Below, piece after piece: positions 7,315 through 15,725 of a DNA stretch of 64,000 bases. The stretch spans positions 3,286,001 through 3,350,000 of the forward strand of contig NZ_CP043959.1 in assembly GCF_008632955.1 (NCBI RefSeq), read 5' to 3'. The translations under genes were made by a program, and so were the position numbers. Position 1 is the stretch's first letter; every line of letters begins with the position of its first letter. Below the pieces are notes generated by a model that was not told where the DNA came from, made no database searches, and worked only from the letters and a program-made list of their open reading frames with translations. The stretch comes from Streptomyces tendae. GTDB taxonomy: Bacteria; Actinomycetota; Actinomycetes; Streptomycetales; Streptomycetaceae.

Positions 7315-9000
7315 TCAGGCGTCGATGATGACCGGGATGACGAGCGGCCGACGGCGGTGGGTGCGGAACGCCCAGTTCGCCACGGCGCGGGCGACCAGCT
7401 GTTCCAGCTGGTGCGCGTCCCCGACGCCCTCCTCGGCCGCGGTGGCCAGGGTCTTCTCGATGAGAGGGACGACCGGCTCGAACGTGGCGTCGTCGTGGAC
7501 GAAGCCACGGGCCAGGAAGTCGGGCGGCTCGGTGAGGGCGCCGGTGTCCGCGTCGACGATCGCCACCACCGTGACGACACCCTCGGCGGCGAGGGTGAGG
7601 CGGTCCTTCAGGGACGCCTCGGTGGCGCCGCCGACCTCCATGCCGTCCACGTAGACGTTGCCGGCGGGGACCTTCCCGGTGATGGACGCCTTTCCGTCGA
7701 CGAGGTCGACGACGACACCGTCCTCGGCGATGACGACCCGCTCGGGGTCGACGCCCGTCCGGATGGCGAGGTCGGCGTTGGCCCGCAGGTGGCGCCACTC
7801 GCCGTGCACGGGCATGACGTTGCGCGGTTTGACGATGTTGTAGCAGTAGACGAGTTCGCCGGCGCTGGCGTGCCCCGAGACGTGCACCTTGGCGTTGCCC
7901 TTGTGGACCACGTGGGCGCCCCACCGGGTGAGTCCGTTGATCACCCGGTAGATGGCGTTCTCGTTGCCGGGGATCAGGGAGCTGGCGAGCAGGACGGTGT
8001 CGCCCTTGCCGATGCGGATCATGTGGTCGCGGTTGGCCATCCGGGACAGCGCGGCCATCGGTTCGCCCTGCGAGCCGGTGCACACCAGGGTGACCTTGTG
8101 GTCCGGGAGCTTCTCCAGCTCCTTCGTGCTGACGACCAGACCGGAGGGGACCTTCAGATAGCCGAGGTCACGGGCGATCCCCATGTTGCGGACCATCGAC
8201 CGGCCGACGAAGGCGACCTTGCGGCCGTACTGGTGGGCGGCGTCCAGCACCTGCTGGATGCGGTGCACGTGGCTGGCGAAGCTGGAGACGATGACCCGGC
8301 GCGGAGCGGTGCGCATCACCTGCTCGATCGCCGGGTTCAGCTCACGCTCGGAGGTGGTGAAGCCGGGGACCTCGGCGTTGGTGGAATCGGTGAGGAACAG
8401 GTCCACGCCCTCCTCGCCGAGGCGGGCGAAGGCGCGCAGGTCGGTGATGCGGTCGTCGAGAGGGAACTGGTCCATCTTGAAGTCACCGGTGTGCAGCACC
8501 ATCCCGGCCCGGGTCCGCAGGGCGACCGCGAGACTGTCGGGGATGGAGTGGTTGACCGCCACGAATTCGCAGTCGAAGGGCCCGAAGCCGCGCCGGTCGC
8601 CCTCCCGCACCCGCACCGTGCGGGGGCGGATGCCGTGTTCCTTGAGCTTGGCCTCCAGGAAGGCCAGCGTCAGCTTGGAGCCCACGACGGGAATGTCGGA
8701 CCGCTCGCGCAGCAGGTACGGCACACCGCCGATGTGATCCTCGTGTCCGTGGGTGAGTACCACCGCCACGACGTCGTCCAGCCGGTCCCGGATGGAGGTG
8801 AAGTCCGGCAGGATCACGTCCACGCCGGGCTGGGTCTCCTCGGGGAACAGCACGCCGCAGTCGACGATGAGCAGCTTGCCCCGGTGCTCGAAGACGGTCA
8901 TGTTGCGGCCGATCTCACCCAGGCCGCCCAGGGGTGTGACCCGCAGCCCTCCTTCGGGAAGGGGTGGGGCGGCTTTCAGTTCGGGGTGTGGATGACTCAT
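7315..9000 (-). CDS. rnj: Ribonuclease J (beta-CASP metallo-beta-lactamase)
   Basis: A 561-residue RNase J, a dual endo- and 5'-3' exoribonuclease of RNA decay and rRNA maturation. The MBL zinc motif HGHEDHIGG lies near residue 84 and HTGDFKMD near 180; the beta-CASP region has SFASHVHRIQQ and STNAEVPGFT; the C-terminal motif region HVSGHAS is present. Length equals the usual Streptomyces enzyme. The start overlaps a weak GAGG sequence. In S. coelicolor, RNase J sits beside dapA; here the neighbours are a MerR-like gene and an aromatic-acid operon, so this may be a relocated or additional copy. Confidence 0.93.
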   Translation of the reverse strand: MSHPHPELKAAPPLPEGGLRVTPLGGLGEIGRNMTVFEHRGKLLIVDCGVLFPEETQPGVDVILPDFTSIRDRLDDVVAVVLTHGHEDHIGGVPYLLRERSDIPVVGSKLTLAFLEAKLKEHGIRPRTVRVREGDRRGFGPFDCEFVAVNHSIPDSLAVALRTRAGMVLHTGDFKMDQFPLDDRITDLRAFARLGEEGVDLFLTDSTNAEVPGFTTSERELNPAIEQVMRTAPRRVIVSSFASHVHRIQQVLDAAHQYGRKVAFVGRSMVRNMGIARDLGYLKVPSGLVVSTKELEKLPDHKVTLVCTGSQGEPMAALSRMANRDHMIRIGKGDTVLLASSLIPGNENAIYRVINGLTRWGAHVVHKGNAKVHVSGHASAGELVYCYNIVKPRNVMPVHGEWRHLRANADLAIRTGVDPERVVIAEDGVVVDLVDGKASITGKVPAGNVYVDGMEVGGATEASLKDRLTLAAEGVVTVVAIVDADTGALTEPPDFLARGFVHDDATFEPVVPLIEKTLATAAEEGVGDAHQLEQLVARAVANWAFRTHRRRPLVIPVIIDA

Positions 9001-9067
9001 ACCTCGACGTTACCCGGAGATGGGGAGGCGCTGATCCACTGCCCACCTGTTCCGGTGAGCGCTCCGT

Positions 9068-9105
9068 ACGCCACCGCGCGGGCGAAACGCCACCGCGCGG
9101 GCGAA
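9068..9105. repeat. Tandem 19-bp direct repeat
   Basis: ACGCCACCGCGCGGGCGAA occurs twice back to back (9068-9086 and 9087-9105) in the gap between the RNase J start and the upstream MFS gene. Possible operator or replication slippage product; function unknown. Confidence 0.8.
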
Positions 9106-9125
9106 CGCCGGGGTCCGGGGACGCC

Positions 9126-9172
9126 GTACGACGACGGGCGGGCCGGAAACGTCATCCGGCCCACCGTCGTAC
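9126..9172 (-). terminator. Terminator of the aromatic-acid operon
   Basis: GTACGAC ... GGGCCGG pairs with CCGGCCC ... GTCGTAC around a 9-nt loop, with a small internal loop, just after the MFS stop codon in the direction of transcription. Confidence 0.65.
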
Positions 9173-9180
9173 ACGGGTGC

Positions 9181-10560
9181 TCAGGAGGTGGTGACGGACC
9201 GCGGCCGGGCCTGTGCGGCCGCCTCCGCCGCCAGCCGGCGCCGCCGGGTCGCCGGTCCGAACACCGCCAGGACCAGCGCGCCGAGCGTCCAGGTGCCCGC
9301 GATGACCATGAAGACGGCCTGGTAGCCGACGCCGTTGTACACACCGGCGATCATCAGCGGCCCCACCGCGTTCGACAGACGCCCCAGGCCGTAGGCGATG
9401 CTGGTGCCCAGCGAGCGGCCCTCGGTGCTGTAGAGCTCGGGGGCGTAGGCGTACGCCAGGGCGGTGTAGCCGCGCTCGAACAGGTTGACCAGGAAGCCGA
9501 AGACGACGATCAGCACCGGGGTGAACGTCAGCCCGTAGAGCAGGCCGGACGCGGCGATGACCAGGCCGAACACCACCAGGCACCACTTGCGCTCGAAGCG
9601 GTCGGTCACCATCGCCGCGAGGAAGGAGCCGAGCGGCGCTCCCACCGTCGTCAGCGCGACGTAGAAGATCGAGTCCTCCACGCTGACGCCCTCGGCGGCC
9701 AGCAGGGTCGGCGCCCAGCTGGAGTACCCGAAGAAGCCGATGGTCTGGGTGATCCACAGGACCGACAGCAGGATCGTCGGGTACAGGAACTTCTTGTCCT
9801 TGAGCAGGCCCAGGCCGGGCTTGACCACCGGACCCCTGGGCTTCGGCTGCTGCGGCTCGGGCAGCGGGCCGTGCTCGGCCACCGAGTGGGCCTCGACGCG
9901 GGCCAGCGTCGCCTCCGCCTCCTCGTGCCGGCCGCGCGACTCCAGCCACAGCGGGGACTCCTCGAGCCGGCGCACGAGGAACAGGAAGAGCGCGCCCAGC
10001 GAGCCCCACAGGTAGACCAGCCGCCACGACCAGTCGGACATCGGCACGACGGCGGAGGCGATGAGGTTGGTGACGGGCGTGCCGCAGATGCCGACGACAA
10101 TGGCGTACGCCTGGAACTTGCCGCGCTTGGCGCTGGGGAACAGCTCGCTGATGTAGACGACGGCGACCACGGTCATCGCGGACAGGCCCGCCGAGGTCAG
10201 CACGCGGAACAGCCCGAGGGACCAGATGTCCCAGGCGAAGACGCAGGCGAACGACCACACCGTGAACCACAGCGTGGTCAGCGTCAGGGTCCGCCTGCGG
10301 CCCAGCCGGTCGGCCAGCCCGCCGGCCACGACCGCGCCGACGAACATGCCCACGAACGACAGTGAGGTGACGTACGCGACGTGCTCGACGTCGGCGCCCC
10401 ACTGCTCGCGCACCACCGGTGCCGTGATGGCGAAGGTGTTGATGTCCGCGAACTCGAAGAAGTAGGCGAACGCCACCGCGAGGATCGTCCTCTTGTGGAA
10501 CTTCGTGATCGGCAGCCGGTCGAGCCGGTTCGCCGCGTTGGTGGTGCGGATGTGCTGCAC
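9181..10560 (-). CDS. MFS transporter, aromatic acid/dicarboxylate uptake by context
   Basis: A 459-residue major facilitator with about 12 membrane segments. Family signatures include GGLADRLGRRRTL between TM2 and TM3, ELFPSAKRGKFQA, and PELYSTEGRSLGTS in the second half, as in the sugar-porter/aromatic-acid-type MFS branches. The GTG at 10560 has CAGGAG 6 nt upstream. It is the last gene of the galD-ligJ-ligK-ligI operon, so it most likely imports protocatechuate-derived or related acids such as PDC; the substrate is inference. Helix count is by eye. Confidence 0.82.
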   Translation of the reverse strand: MQHIRTTNAANRLDRLPITKFHKRTILAVAFAYFFEFADINTFAITAPVVREQWGADVEHVAYVTSLSFVGMFVGAVVAGGLADRLGRRRTLTLTTLWFTVWSFACVFAWDIWSLGLFRVLTSAGLSAMTVVAVVYISELFPSAKRGKFQAYAIVVGICGTPVTNLIASAVVPMSDWSWRLVYLWGSLGALFLFLVRRLEESPLWLESRGRHEEAEATLARVEAHSVAEHGPLPEPQQPKPRGPVVKPGLGLLKDKKFLYPTILLSVLWITQTIGFFGYSSWAPTLLAAEGVSVEDSIFYVALTTVGAPLGSFLAAMVTDRFERKWCLVVFGLVIAASGLLYGLTFTPVLIVVFGFLVNLFERGYTALAYAYAPELYSTEGRSLGTSIAYGLGRLSNAVGPLMIAGVYNGVGYQAVFMVIAGTWTLGALVLAVFGPATRRRRLAAEAAAQARPRSVTTS

Positions 10561-10608
10561 TGCACGCTCCTGGGAAGGTGGGGCCGGTCTCACGGGCCGG
10601 GGGTGACG

Positions 10609-11532
10609 TCAGCGGGCCTCTTCGGGCCAGTACAGACGCGAGGGGTTGTCGACCAGCAGCGCCCGCCGGCGCTCGGCGGTGCTCGCGATGTGCGGAATGT
10701 GGTCGACCAGCAGACCGTCGTCGGGCATGTGGTCCTTCAGGTTCGGGTGCGGCCAGTCGGTGCCCCACAGCGCCCGGTCGGTGAACTCCTCGACGACCTT
10801 GCGGGCGAACGGCACCACGTCCCGGTAGGCGTGCCGCTCCCCGTCGAGCGCGGGCGGTCCCGTGACGGTCAGCCGCTCGGGGCAGGACACCTTCACCCAC
10901 ACGTCGTTCGCCTCCACGAACCGCAGGAAGCGCGCGAACCCGGGCCCGTCCGGGCCGGCGGTGACGTCCGGGCGTCCCATGTGGTCGATCACCAGCGGCA
11001 CCGGCAGGGAGGCGAAGAACGACTCCAGGTCCGGCAGGTCCGCCGCCTCGAAGTACAGGACGACGTGCCAGCCCAGCGGCGCCACCCTGCGGGCCACCGT
11101 CTCCAGCGCCTCGCGGGGCGCCGCGTCCACCAGGCGGCGGACGAAGTTGAAGCGCACCCCGCGCACCCCGGCGTCGTGCAACCGCCGCAGCTCCGCGTCG
11201 GTCACGTCCGGGCGGACCGTCGCCACACCGCGGGCGCGCCCCCCGGCGTCGCGCAGGGCGTCCACCAGGGCGCTGTTGTCCGCGCCGTGGCAGGTGGCCT
11301 GCACGATCACGTTGCGGTCGACGCCGAGGTGGTCGCGCAGCGCGAACAGGTCGTGCTTGGAGGCGTCGACCGGCGTGTACTTCCGCTCGGGGGCGAAGGG
11401 GAACTCGGCGGCCGGTCCGAAGACGTGGCAGTGCGCGTCGACCGCGCCCGGCGGCAGGACGAAGGCCGGTGTGCTCGGCCCCCGGTACCAGTCGAGCCAG
11501 CCGGGGGTGACCGTGACGTTCCGGTCGGTCAT
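10609..11532 (-). CDS. ligI: Amidohydrolase, 2-pyrone-4,6-dicarboxylate hydrolase-like
   Basis: A 307-residue TIM-barrel amidohydrolase. VDAHCHVFGP near residue 31 supplies the first metal/HxH motif, HMGRPD near 190 a barrel-strand histidine, and WGTDWPHPN near 250 the catalytic aspartate. These and the length match LigI, which hydrolyses PDC to 4-oxalomesaconate. It is flanked by genes for the next steps of the same pathway, which supports the assignment. GAGGAG precedes the ATG at 11532. It could be another lactonase of the same family, but neighbours favour PDC hydrolase. Confidence 0.82.
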   Translation of the reverse strand: MTDRNVTVTPGWLDWYRGPSTPAFVLPPGAVDAHCHVFGPAAEFPFAPERKYTPVDASKHDLFALRDHLGVDRNVIVQATCHGADNSALVDALRDAGGRARGVATVRPDVTDAELRRLHDAGVRGVRFNFVRRLVDAAPREALETVARRVAPLGWHVVLYFEAADLPDLESFFASLPVPLVIDHMGRPDVTAGPDGPGFARFLRFVEANDVWVKVSCPERLTVTGPPALDGERHAYRDVVPFARKVVEEFTDRALWGTDWPHPNLKDHMPDDGLLVDHIPHIASTAERRRALLVDNPSRLYWPEEAR

Positions 11533-11551
11533 GGTGGGTGCTCCTCGGATC

Positions 11552-12235
11552 TCAGTCGACGTAGGTGAGGCCCAGCTCGGCCAGCGGGCCGCGCATGCCG
11601 TACATGTCGAGCCCCAGCTCACCGGCCCGGAACCGCTGCCGCTTGCCCTCCTCCGCCGCCTCGCGCCGCGCGGACGCCTCGGCGACCTCGGCGGCGCGGG
11701 CGGCGGGGACGACCACCACGCCGTCGGCGTCGGCGACGATCACGTCGCCGGGGTTGACCAGGGCGTTGGCGACGACGACGGGCACGTTCACCGAACCCAG
11801 GGTGGCCTTGACCGTGCCCTTGGCGTTCACCGCCCGGGAGAAGACGGGGAAGTCCATCCCGCGCAGCTCGTCCACGTCACGGCAGCCGCCGTCGATCACC
11901 AGGCCCCGGGCGCCCCGGGCGCGCAGCGAGGTGGCGAGCAGCTCGCCGAAGAAGCCGTCCTCGCTCTCCGTGGTGCAGCCGGCGACCACCACGTCGCCCT
12001 CGCGCACCTGCTCGGCGGCGACGTGCAGCATCCAGTTGTCGCCGGGCTGGAGCAGCACGGTGACCGCGGTCCCGCACAGCCTCGCGCCCTCGTACACCGG
12101 CCGTATGTAGGGGCGCAGCAGACCGAGGCGGCCCATCGCCTCGTGCACGGTCGCGACCCCGAACCGCGACAGGGCCTCGACCGCGGCCGGGTCGGCGCGG
12201 TCGACGGTCCGGTGGACGACTCCGAGGTGGTGCAT
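11552..12235 (-). CDS. ligK: 4-carboxy-4-hydroxy-2-oxoadipate aldolase (RraA-like fold)
   Basis: A 227-residue protein of the RraA/HMG aldolase superfamily. It shows FGVATVHEAMGRLG (N-terminal region), the GDVVVAGCTTESEDGFFGEL loop, and the metal/pyruvate-binding GLVIDGGCRDVDELR. LigK/GalC cleaves CHA to pyruvate and oxaloacetate with a divalent metal. ATG at 12235 is the natural N-terminus (MHHLGVVHRTV); reading upstream in frame gives only Arg/Pro-rich shadow sequence. It lies between the ligJ-type and ligI-type genes in one operon. Confidence 0.87.
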   Translation of the reverse strand: MHHLGVVHRTVDRADPAAVEALSRFGVATVHEAMGRLGLLRPYIRPVYEGARLCGTAVTVLLQPGDNWMLHVAAEQVREGDVVVAGCTTESEDGFFGELLATSLRARGARGLVIDGGCRDVDELRGMDFPVFSRAVNAKGTVKATLGSVNVPVVVANALVNPGDVIVADADGVVVVPAARAAEVAEASARREAAEEGKRQRFRAGELGLDMYGMRGPLAELGLTYVD

Positions 12236-12288
12236 GGTGCGGCTCCTTGCTTCTCGGGGGCTCGTGGCCCCGCGGGGGACGGGCGGGG

Positions 12289-13314
12289 TCAGCGGCCCTG
12301 GGCGGTCAGACGGGCGTCGAGGCGGGGGTAGACCCGCCGGGCGTTGCGTTCCTCGACCGCGGCCAGGTCCTCGGGCGCGAGGCCCGCCTTCTCGACGTAG
12401 CGGCGGGTGTCGTCGAAGTGGTGGCCGGTGCGCGGGTCGATGCCGCGCACGGCGCCGACCGTCTCGGAGGCGAACAGGACGTTCTCTACGGGGAGCACCT
12501 CCAGCAGCAGGTCGATGCCGGGCTGGTGGTACACGCAGGTGTCGAAGAAGACGTTGCGCAGCAGCGACTCCTCCGGCTCGGGGCGGCCGAGCGCCTGCGC
12601 CAGACCCCGGAACCGGCCCCAGTGGTACGGCACCGCGCCGCCGCCGTGCGGGATCACCAGCCGCAGGCCGGGGAAGTCGGCGAACAGGTCGCCCGCCAGC
12701 AGCTGCATGAACGCGGTGGTGTCGGCGTTGAGGTAGTGCGCCCCGGTGGTGTGGAAGGCCGGGTTGCAGCTGGTGGAGACGTGCACCATGGCCGGCACGT
12801 CCAGCTCGACGAGCTTCTCCCACACCGGGTACCAGGACCGGTCGGTCAGCGGGGGAGCGGTCCAGTGGCCGCCGCTCGGGTCCGGGTTGAGGTTGACGGT
12901 GACCGCGCCCAGCTCCAGCACCGCCCGCTCGATCTCCGGGACCACGGTGGCCGGGTCCACGCCGGGGGACTGCGGCAGCATCGCGCCGGGGACGAAGCGG
13001 TCCGGGTACAGCTCGGACACGCGGTGGCACAGGTCGTTGCAGATCCGTGCCCAGGCGGCGGACGTGGCGAAGTCGCCGATGTGGTGCGCCATGAACGAGG
13101 CGCGGGGGGAGAAGACGGTGACGTCGATGCCGCGCTCGTCCATCAGCCGCAGCTGGTTGCCCTCGATGGACTCGCGGATCTCGTCGTCGCCGATCACCGG
13201 TCCCGCCGGATCGGGCGCCCGCAGCGGGTCCGTGAGCGCGGCCACCTGCGCGTCACGCCACTGCCCGAGGGGTGCGGGGGCCGTGGTGTAGTGGCCGTGG
13301 ATGTCGATGATCAC
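12289..13314 (-). CDS. ligJ: 4-oxalomesaconate hydratase, amidohydrolase family
   Basis: A 341-residue amidohydrolase-fold hydratase that adds water to 4-oxalomesaconate to make CHA. IIDIHGHYTTAP at the start carries the HxH metal motif; VIPHGGGAVPYHWGRFRG (about 220-237) and the late FASETVGAV region are characteristic of LigJ. The length is that of LigJ. The start is GTG at 13314 and overlaps the upstream galD stop by 4 nt (GTGA), showing translational coupling. Confidence 0.88.
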   Translation of the reverse strand: MIIDIHGHYTTAPAPLGQWRDAQVAALTDPLRAPDPAGPVIGDDEIRESIEGNQLRLMDERGIDVTVFSPRASFMAHHIGDFATSAAWARICNDLCHRVSELYPDRFVPGAMLPQSPGVDPATVVPEIERAVLELGAVTVNLNPDPSGGHWTAPPLTDRSWYPVWEKLVELDVPAMVHVSTSCNPAFHTTGAHYLNADTTAFMQLLAGDLFADFPGLRLVIPHGGGAVPYHWGRFRGLAQALGRPEPEESLLRNVFFDTCVYHQPGIDLLLEVLPVENVLFASETVGAVRGIDPRTGHHFDDTRRYVEKAGLAPEDLAAVEERNARRVYPRLDARLTAQGR

Positions 13315-14498
13315 GCGTGCTTCTCCTGAAGGGTGGGAGTGGGGTCCCAGACGGATCGGGGGACGAGCAGGTCGCCGGCCATGAGGAGCCGGGCGGTGCG
13401 CAGCAGCGCCGAGCGTGTCACCCGCCGCGGGTCGGCGGGGTCGAGCCCGAGCGTGACGCTGAACTCACCGGCGGGGTGCTCGACGGAGACGGTGGGCTCC
13501 GCGCCGGACACCCCGGCCGCCACGTCCCGGGCGACGGTGCCCTCGACGACGCAGGCGGTGGCCGCGGTGACGGCGGCCAGCACGCCGATGGACTGGTGGC
13601 AGACCCGGGGGATGAGGCTGCGGGTGCTGAGCGTGCCGCCGTGCCGGGGCGGCGCGACCAGGGTCATCTTCGGGTAGTTGCGCCCGCCGACGTCGCCCAG
13701 GCCCATGGCCTCGCCGCACACCAGGCGCAGCGCCTCCACGCGGGCCCTGAGCGCCTCGTCGGCGTCGATGTCCGCCGGGCTCTCGTAGCCGGTGGCGCCC
13801 AGGCGGGCGGCCTCGACGACCACCAGCGGCTGGCCGTTGTCGATCAGGGTGACGTCCACGGCGCCCAGCCCCGGCACCTCCACGGTGTCCCGGGGACGCC
13901 CGGTGGGCAGCAGCGTCCCCGCGACGGAACCGGCGGTGTCCAGGAAGCCGATCTCGACCGGGGCGGCGGTGCCGGGGACGCCGTCGACGCGCGCGGCGCC
14001 GTCGTAGGCGACGTGCCGTGTCCCGGAGGGCTCGGCCGGGGTGGCGACGGTGATCTCGGCGACCATGCCGGTGTTGCGGGTCAGCACCCGGGCCGTCGTA
14101 CGGTCCCCGGTGGGCACGACCATGCCGGTCTCCACGGCGAAGGGCAGCACGGCGGCGAGCATGTTCCCGCAGTTGGCCGAGGTGTCGACGGTGTCCCCGT
14201 CGGGCTGCACCTGGGCGAAGGTCCACTCCACGTCGATGCCGGCCTCCGTGCCCGGGCGCACCAGACCGGTCTTGCTGGTCAGGGGGTGCGCCCCGCCGAC
14301 GCCGTCGATCTGCCGCGGGTCCGGCGAGCCCAGCGCCGCCAGCAGGACGGCGTCCCGGTGGCCGGGGTCGGCGGGCAGCAGCCGTGCGTCGAAGAAGGGC
14401 CCGCGCGACGTGCCGCCCCGCATGAACAGGCACGGGATCGCGGTCTGGGAGCCGCGGCGGGTGACCTCGGGGACCCGGGCGGCTGCGACGGCGGACAT
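13311..14498 (-). CDS. galD: 4-oxalomesaconate tautomerase, PrpF family
   Basis: A 395-residue PrpF-family isomerase that interconverts keto and enol forms of 4-oxalomesaconate. It shows PCLFMRGGTSRGPFF near residue 22, DTSANCGNMLAAV near 105 with the family cysteine, and LVAPPRHGGTLSTRS. First gene of a five-gene operon whose products carry PDC/OMA to pyruvate and oxaloacetate. AAGGAGC lies 8 nt before the ATG. A divergent GntR regulator and a shared palindrome lie upstream. Assignment to OMA rather than 2-methylaconitate rests on the operon. Confidence 0.86.
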   Translation of the reverse strand: MSAVAAARVPEVTRRGSQTAIPCLFMRGGTSRGPFFDARLLPADPGHRDAVLLAALGSPDPRQIDGVGGAHPLTSKTGLVRPGTEAGIDVEWTFAQVQPDGDTVDTSANCGNMLAAVLPFAVETGMVVPTGDRTTARVLTRNTGMVAEITVATPAEPSGTRHVAYDGAARVDGVPGTAAPVEIGFLDTAGSVAGTLLPTGRPRDTVEVPGLGAVDVTLIDNGQPLVVVEAARLGATGYESPADIDADEALRARVEALRLVCGEAMGLGDVGGRNYPKMTLVAPPRHGGTLSTRSLIPRVCHQSIGVLAAVTAATACVVEGTVARDVAAGVSGAEPTVSVEHPAGEFSVTLGLDPADPRRVTRSALLRTARLLMAGDLLVPRSVWDPTPTLQEKHA

Positions 14499-14553
14499 GG
14501 TCGCTCCTTCGGTGGATCGGTCTGGGGGAGCAGGTGGGGCGAACGTGCAAGGA

Positions 14554-14590
14554 AGCTAAATCATCAACGATATTGTTGACAAGATGTTCC
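14554..14590. promoter_or_regulatory. Divergent promoter/operator of galD operon and GntR gene
   Basis: TCAACGATATTGTTGA (14564-14579) is a near-perfect 16-bp palindrome. On the minus strand TTGTCA (14577-14582), 17 nt, then TTAGCT (14554-14559) forms a good promoter for galD. On the plus strand TTGACA (14576-14581) could be the -35 for the GntR gene, though no strong -10 follows. The palindrome thus covers the -35 of both, as expected for a repressor site of an FCD-type GntR protein. Confidence 0.65.
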
Positions 14591-14708
14591 GACGAAAATG
14601 CTCACCTGATGGGATCCCGGGTGCCGTCGCCTCCGGACCGCGCACTAGGGTTCTTCCAGCGAGGGCCGCCGGGAACGGACGACGGAAGACGAGGAAGAGG
14701 TCGACGGA

Positions 14709-15380
14709 GTGACGGACAAGCTTACGGGCGCTGCCGGCCGCGAGTATGTGGCGAACGCCATCAGGCAGGCCCTGCGCTCCGGGGACCTGGTGCCCGGGCA
14801 GCGGCTCGTCGAACTCGAGCTCGCCGAGTCCTACGGCACCACGCGCGGCGCCGTCCGTGAGGCGTTGCAGGACCTCGCGGCCGAGGACATCGTGGAGATC
14901 GTCCCCCGCCGCGGCGCCCGGATCCGCGCGGTGTCCGTCGAGGAGGCCGTGCAGATCACCGAGTGCCGGTCGGCGCTGGAGCAGCTGTGCGCGCGCAAGG
15001 CGGCCGGCCGGGCGGACGAGGGGCAGCGCGCCGAACTGGAGCGGATCGGCACGGACATGCGGCAGGCCGTCGCGGACGGCGCCTGGGACGCGTACTCCGC
15101 CCTCAACCAGCGGCTGCACGAACTGGTGATCGAGGCCAGCGGGCAGGAGGTCGCCCGGCGTCAGCTCGAGCGGCTGAACGGACCGATGGTCCGCTTCCAG
15201 TTCCGGCTCGCCCTGCGGCCGGGGCGCCCCGCCCAGTCGCTGCCGCAGCACCTGGCCATCATCGACGCGGTGGTCGGCGGTGACCCCGAGGCGGCGGCGC
15301 GGGCGGCCGCGGCGCACCTGGACGACGTGATCGAACAGCTCCGGTCGTCGGCCGCGCAGACCCCGGTGCCGCGCCGCTGA
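14709..15380 (+). CDS. GntR family regulator, FadR/FCD subfamily
   Basis: A 223-residue regulator. The N-terminal winged helix shows REYVANAIRQALRSGDLVPG and LAESYGTTRGAVREALQDL; the FCD ligand domain shows ECRSALEQLCARKAA, LNQRLHELVIEASG and QHLAIIDAVVGGD with the histidine/aspartate metal-ligand residues typical of the group. These proteins usually repress a neighbouring catabolic operon and release on binding a carboxylate. It diverges from the galD operon with a palindrome between, so it is the probable regulator; the ligand may be OMA, PDC or protocatechuate. Confidence 0.88.
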   Translation: MTDKLTGAAGREYVANAIRQALRSGDLVPGQRLVELELAESYGTTRGAVREALQDLAAEDIVEIVPRRGARIRAVSVEEAVQITECRSALEQLCARKAAGRADEGQRAELERIGTDMRQAVADGAWDAYSALNQRLHELVIEASGQEVARRQLERLNGPMVRFQFRLALRPGRPAQSLPQHLAIIDAVVGGDPEAAARAAAAHLDDVIEQLRSSAAQTPVPRR

Positions 15381-15725
15381 CGGGCCGTCGAAACCTGCCC
15401 GGGCGCGACCACTCGTCACTACGTAGGGTGATGTTCTGGCCGGGGGCCTCAAGGTCCTCCACGGCCCCCCGGCGCCCGTGGTCGCACCGGGGGCGTGCGT
15501 CCAACTCCCCGCGCCCCTACTCGTACTCCCGCGCCCCCCCGTGATCCGTCGACCGCTTCTGACCAGCCCTGATCGACGGCTGATCACTCCCGATGCATTC
15601 AGCCGGACGGTTATCGGTCTGTCGTACGAGGCCTCATACCAGAGCGCGATGCTGTCCGCACGAGTTTGTCAACTGCCCACCGCACATGATGCGGTGGCGA
15701 CTACGGTGAGTGTCGGTCGCCCGGC
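15381..15725. promoter_or_regulatory. 345-nt intergenic region before the conservon, with an inverted repeat
   Basis: No gene was found. CCACCGCA/TGCGGTGG (15677-15697, 5-nt loop) is a perfect inverted repeat just upstream of the CvnA start, preceded by TTGTCA at 15666-15671 and followed by TACGGT at 15702-15707, either of which may be a promoter element. The part from 15440 to 15560 is C-rich and shows nothing else recognisable. Confidence 0.45.

Noticed and set aside
7228..10365. A 1045-codon open frame on the plus strand
   Set aside because: It is the antisense of RNase J and the MFS gene, with no recognisable domain; long open antisense frames are normal in GC-rich DNA.
9181..15380. Secondary-metabolite cluster
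   Set aside because: All enzymes are aromatic-acid catabolic types; no synthase, carrier protein or tailoring enzyme occurs.
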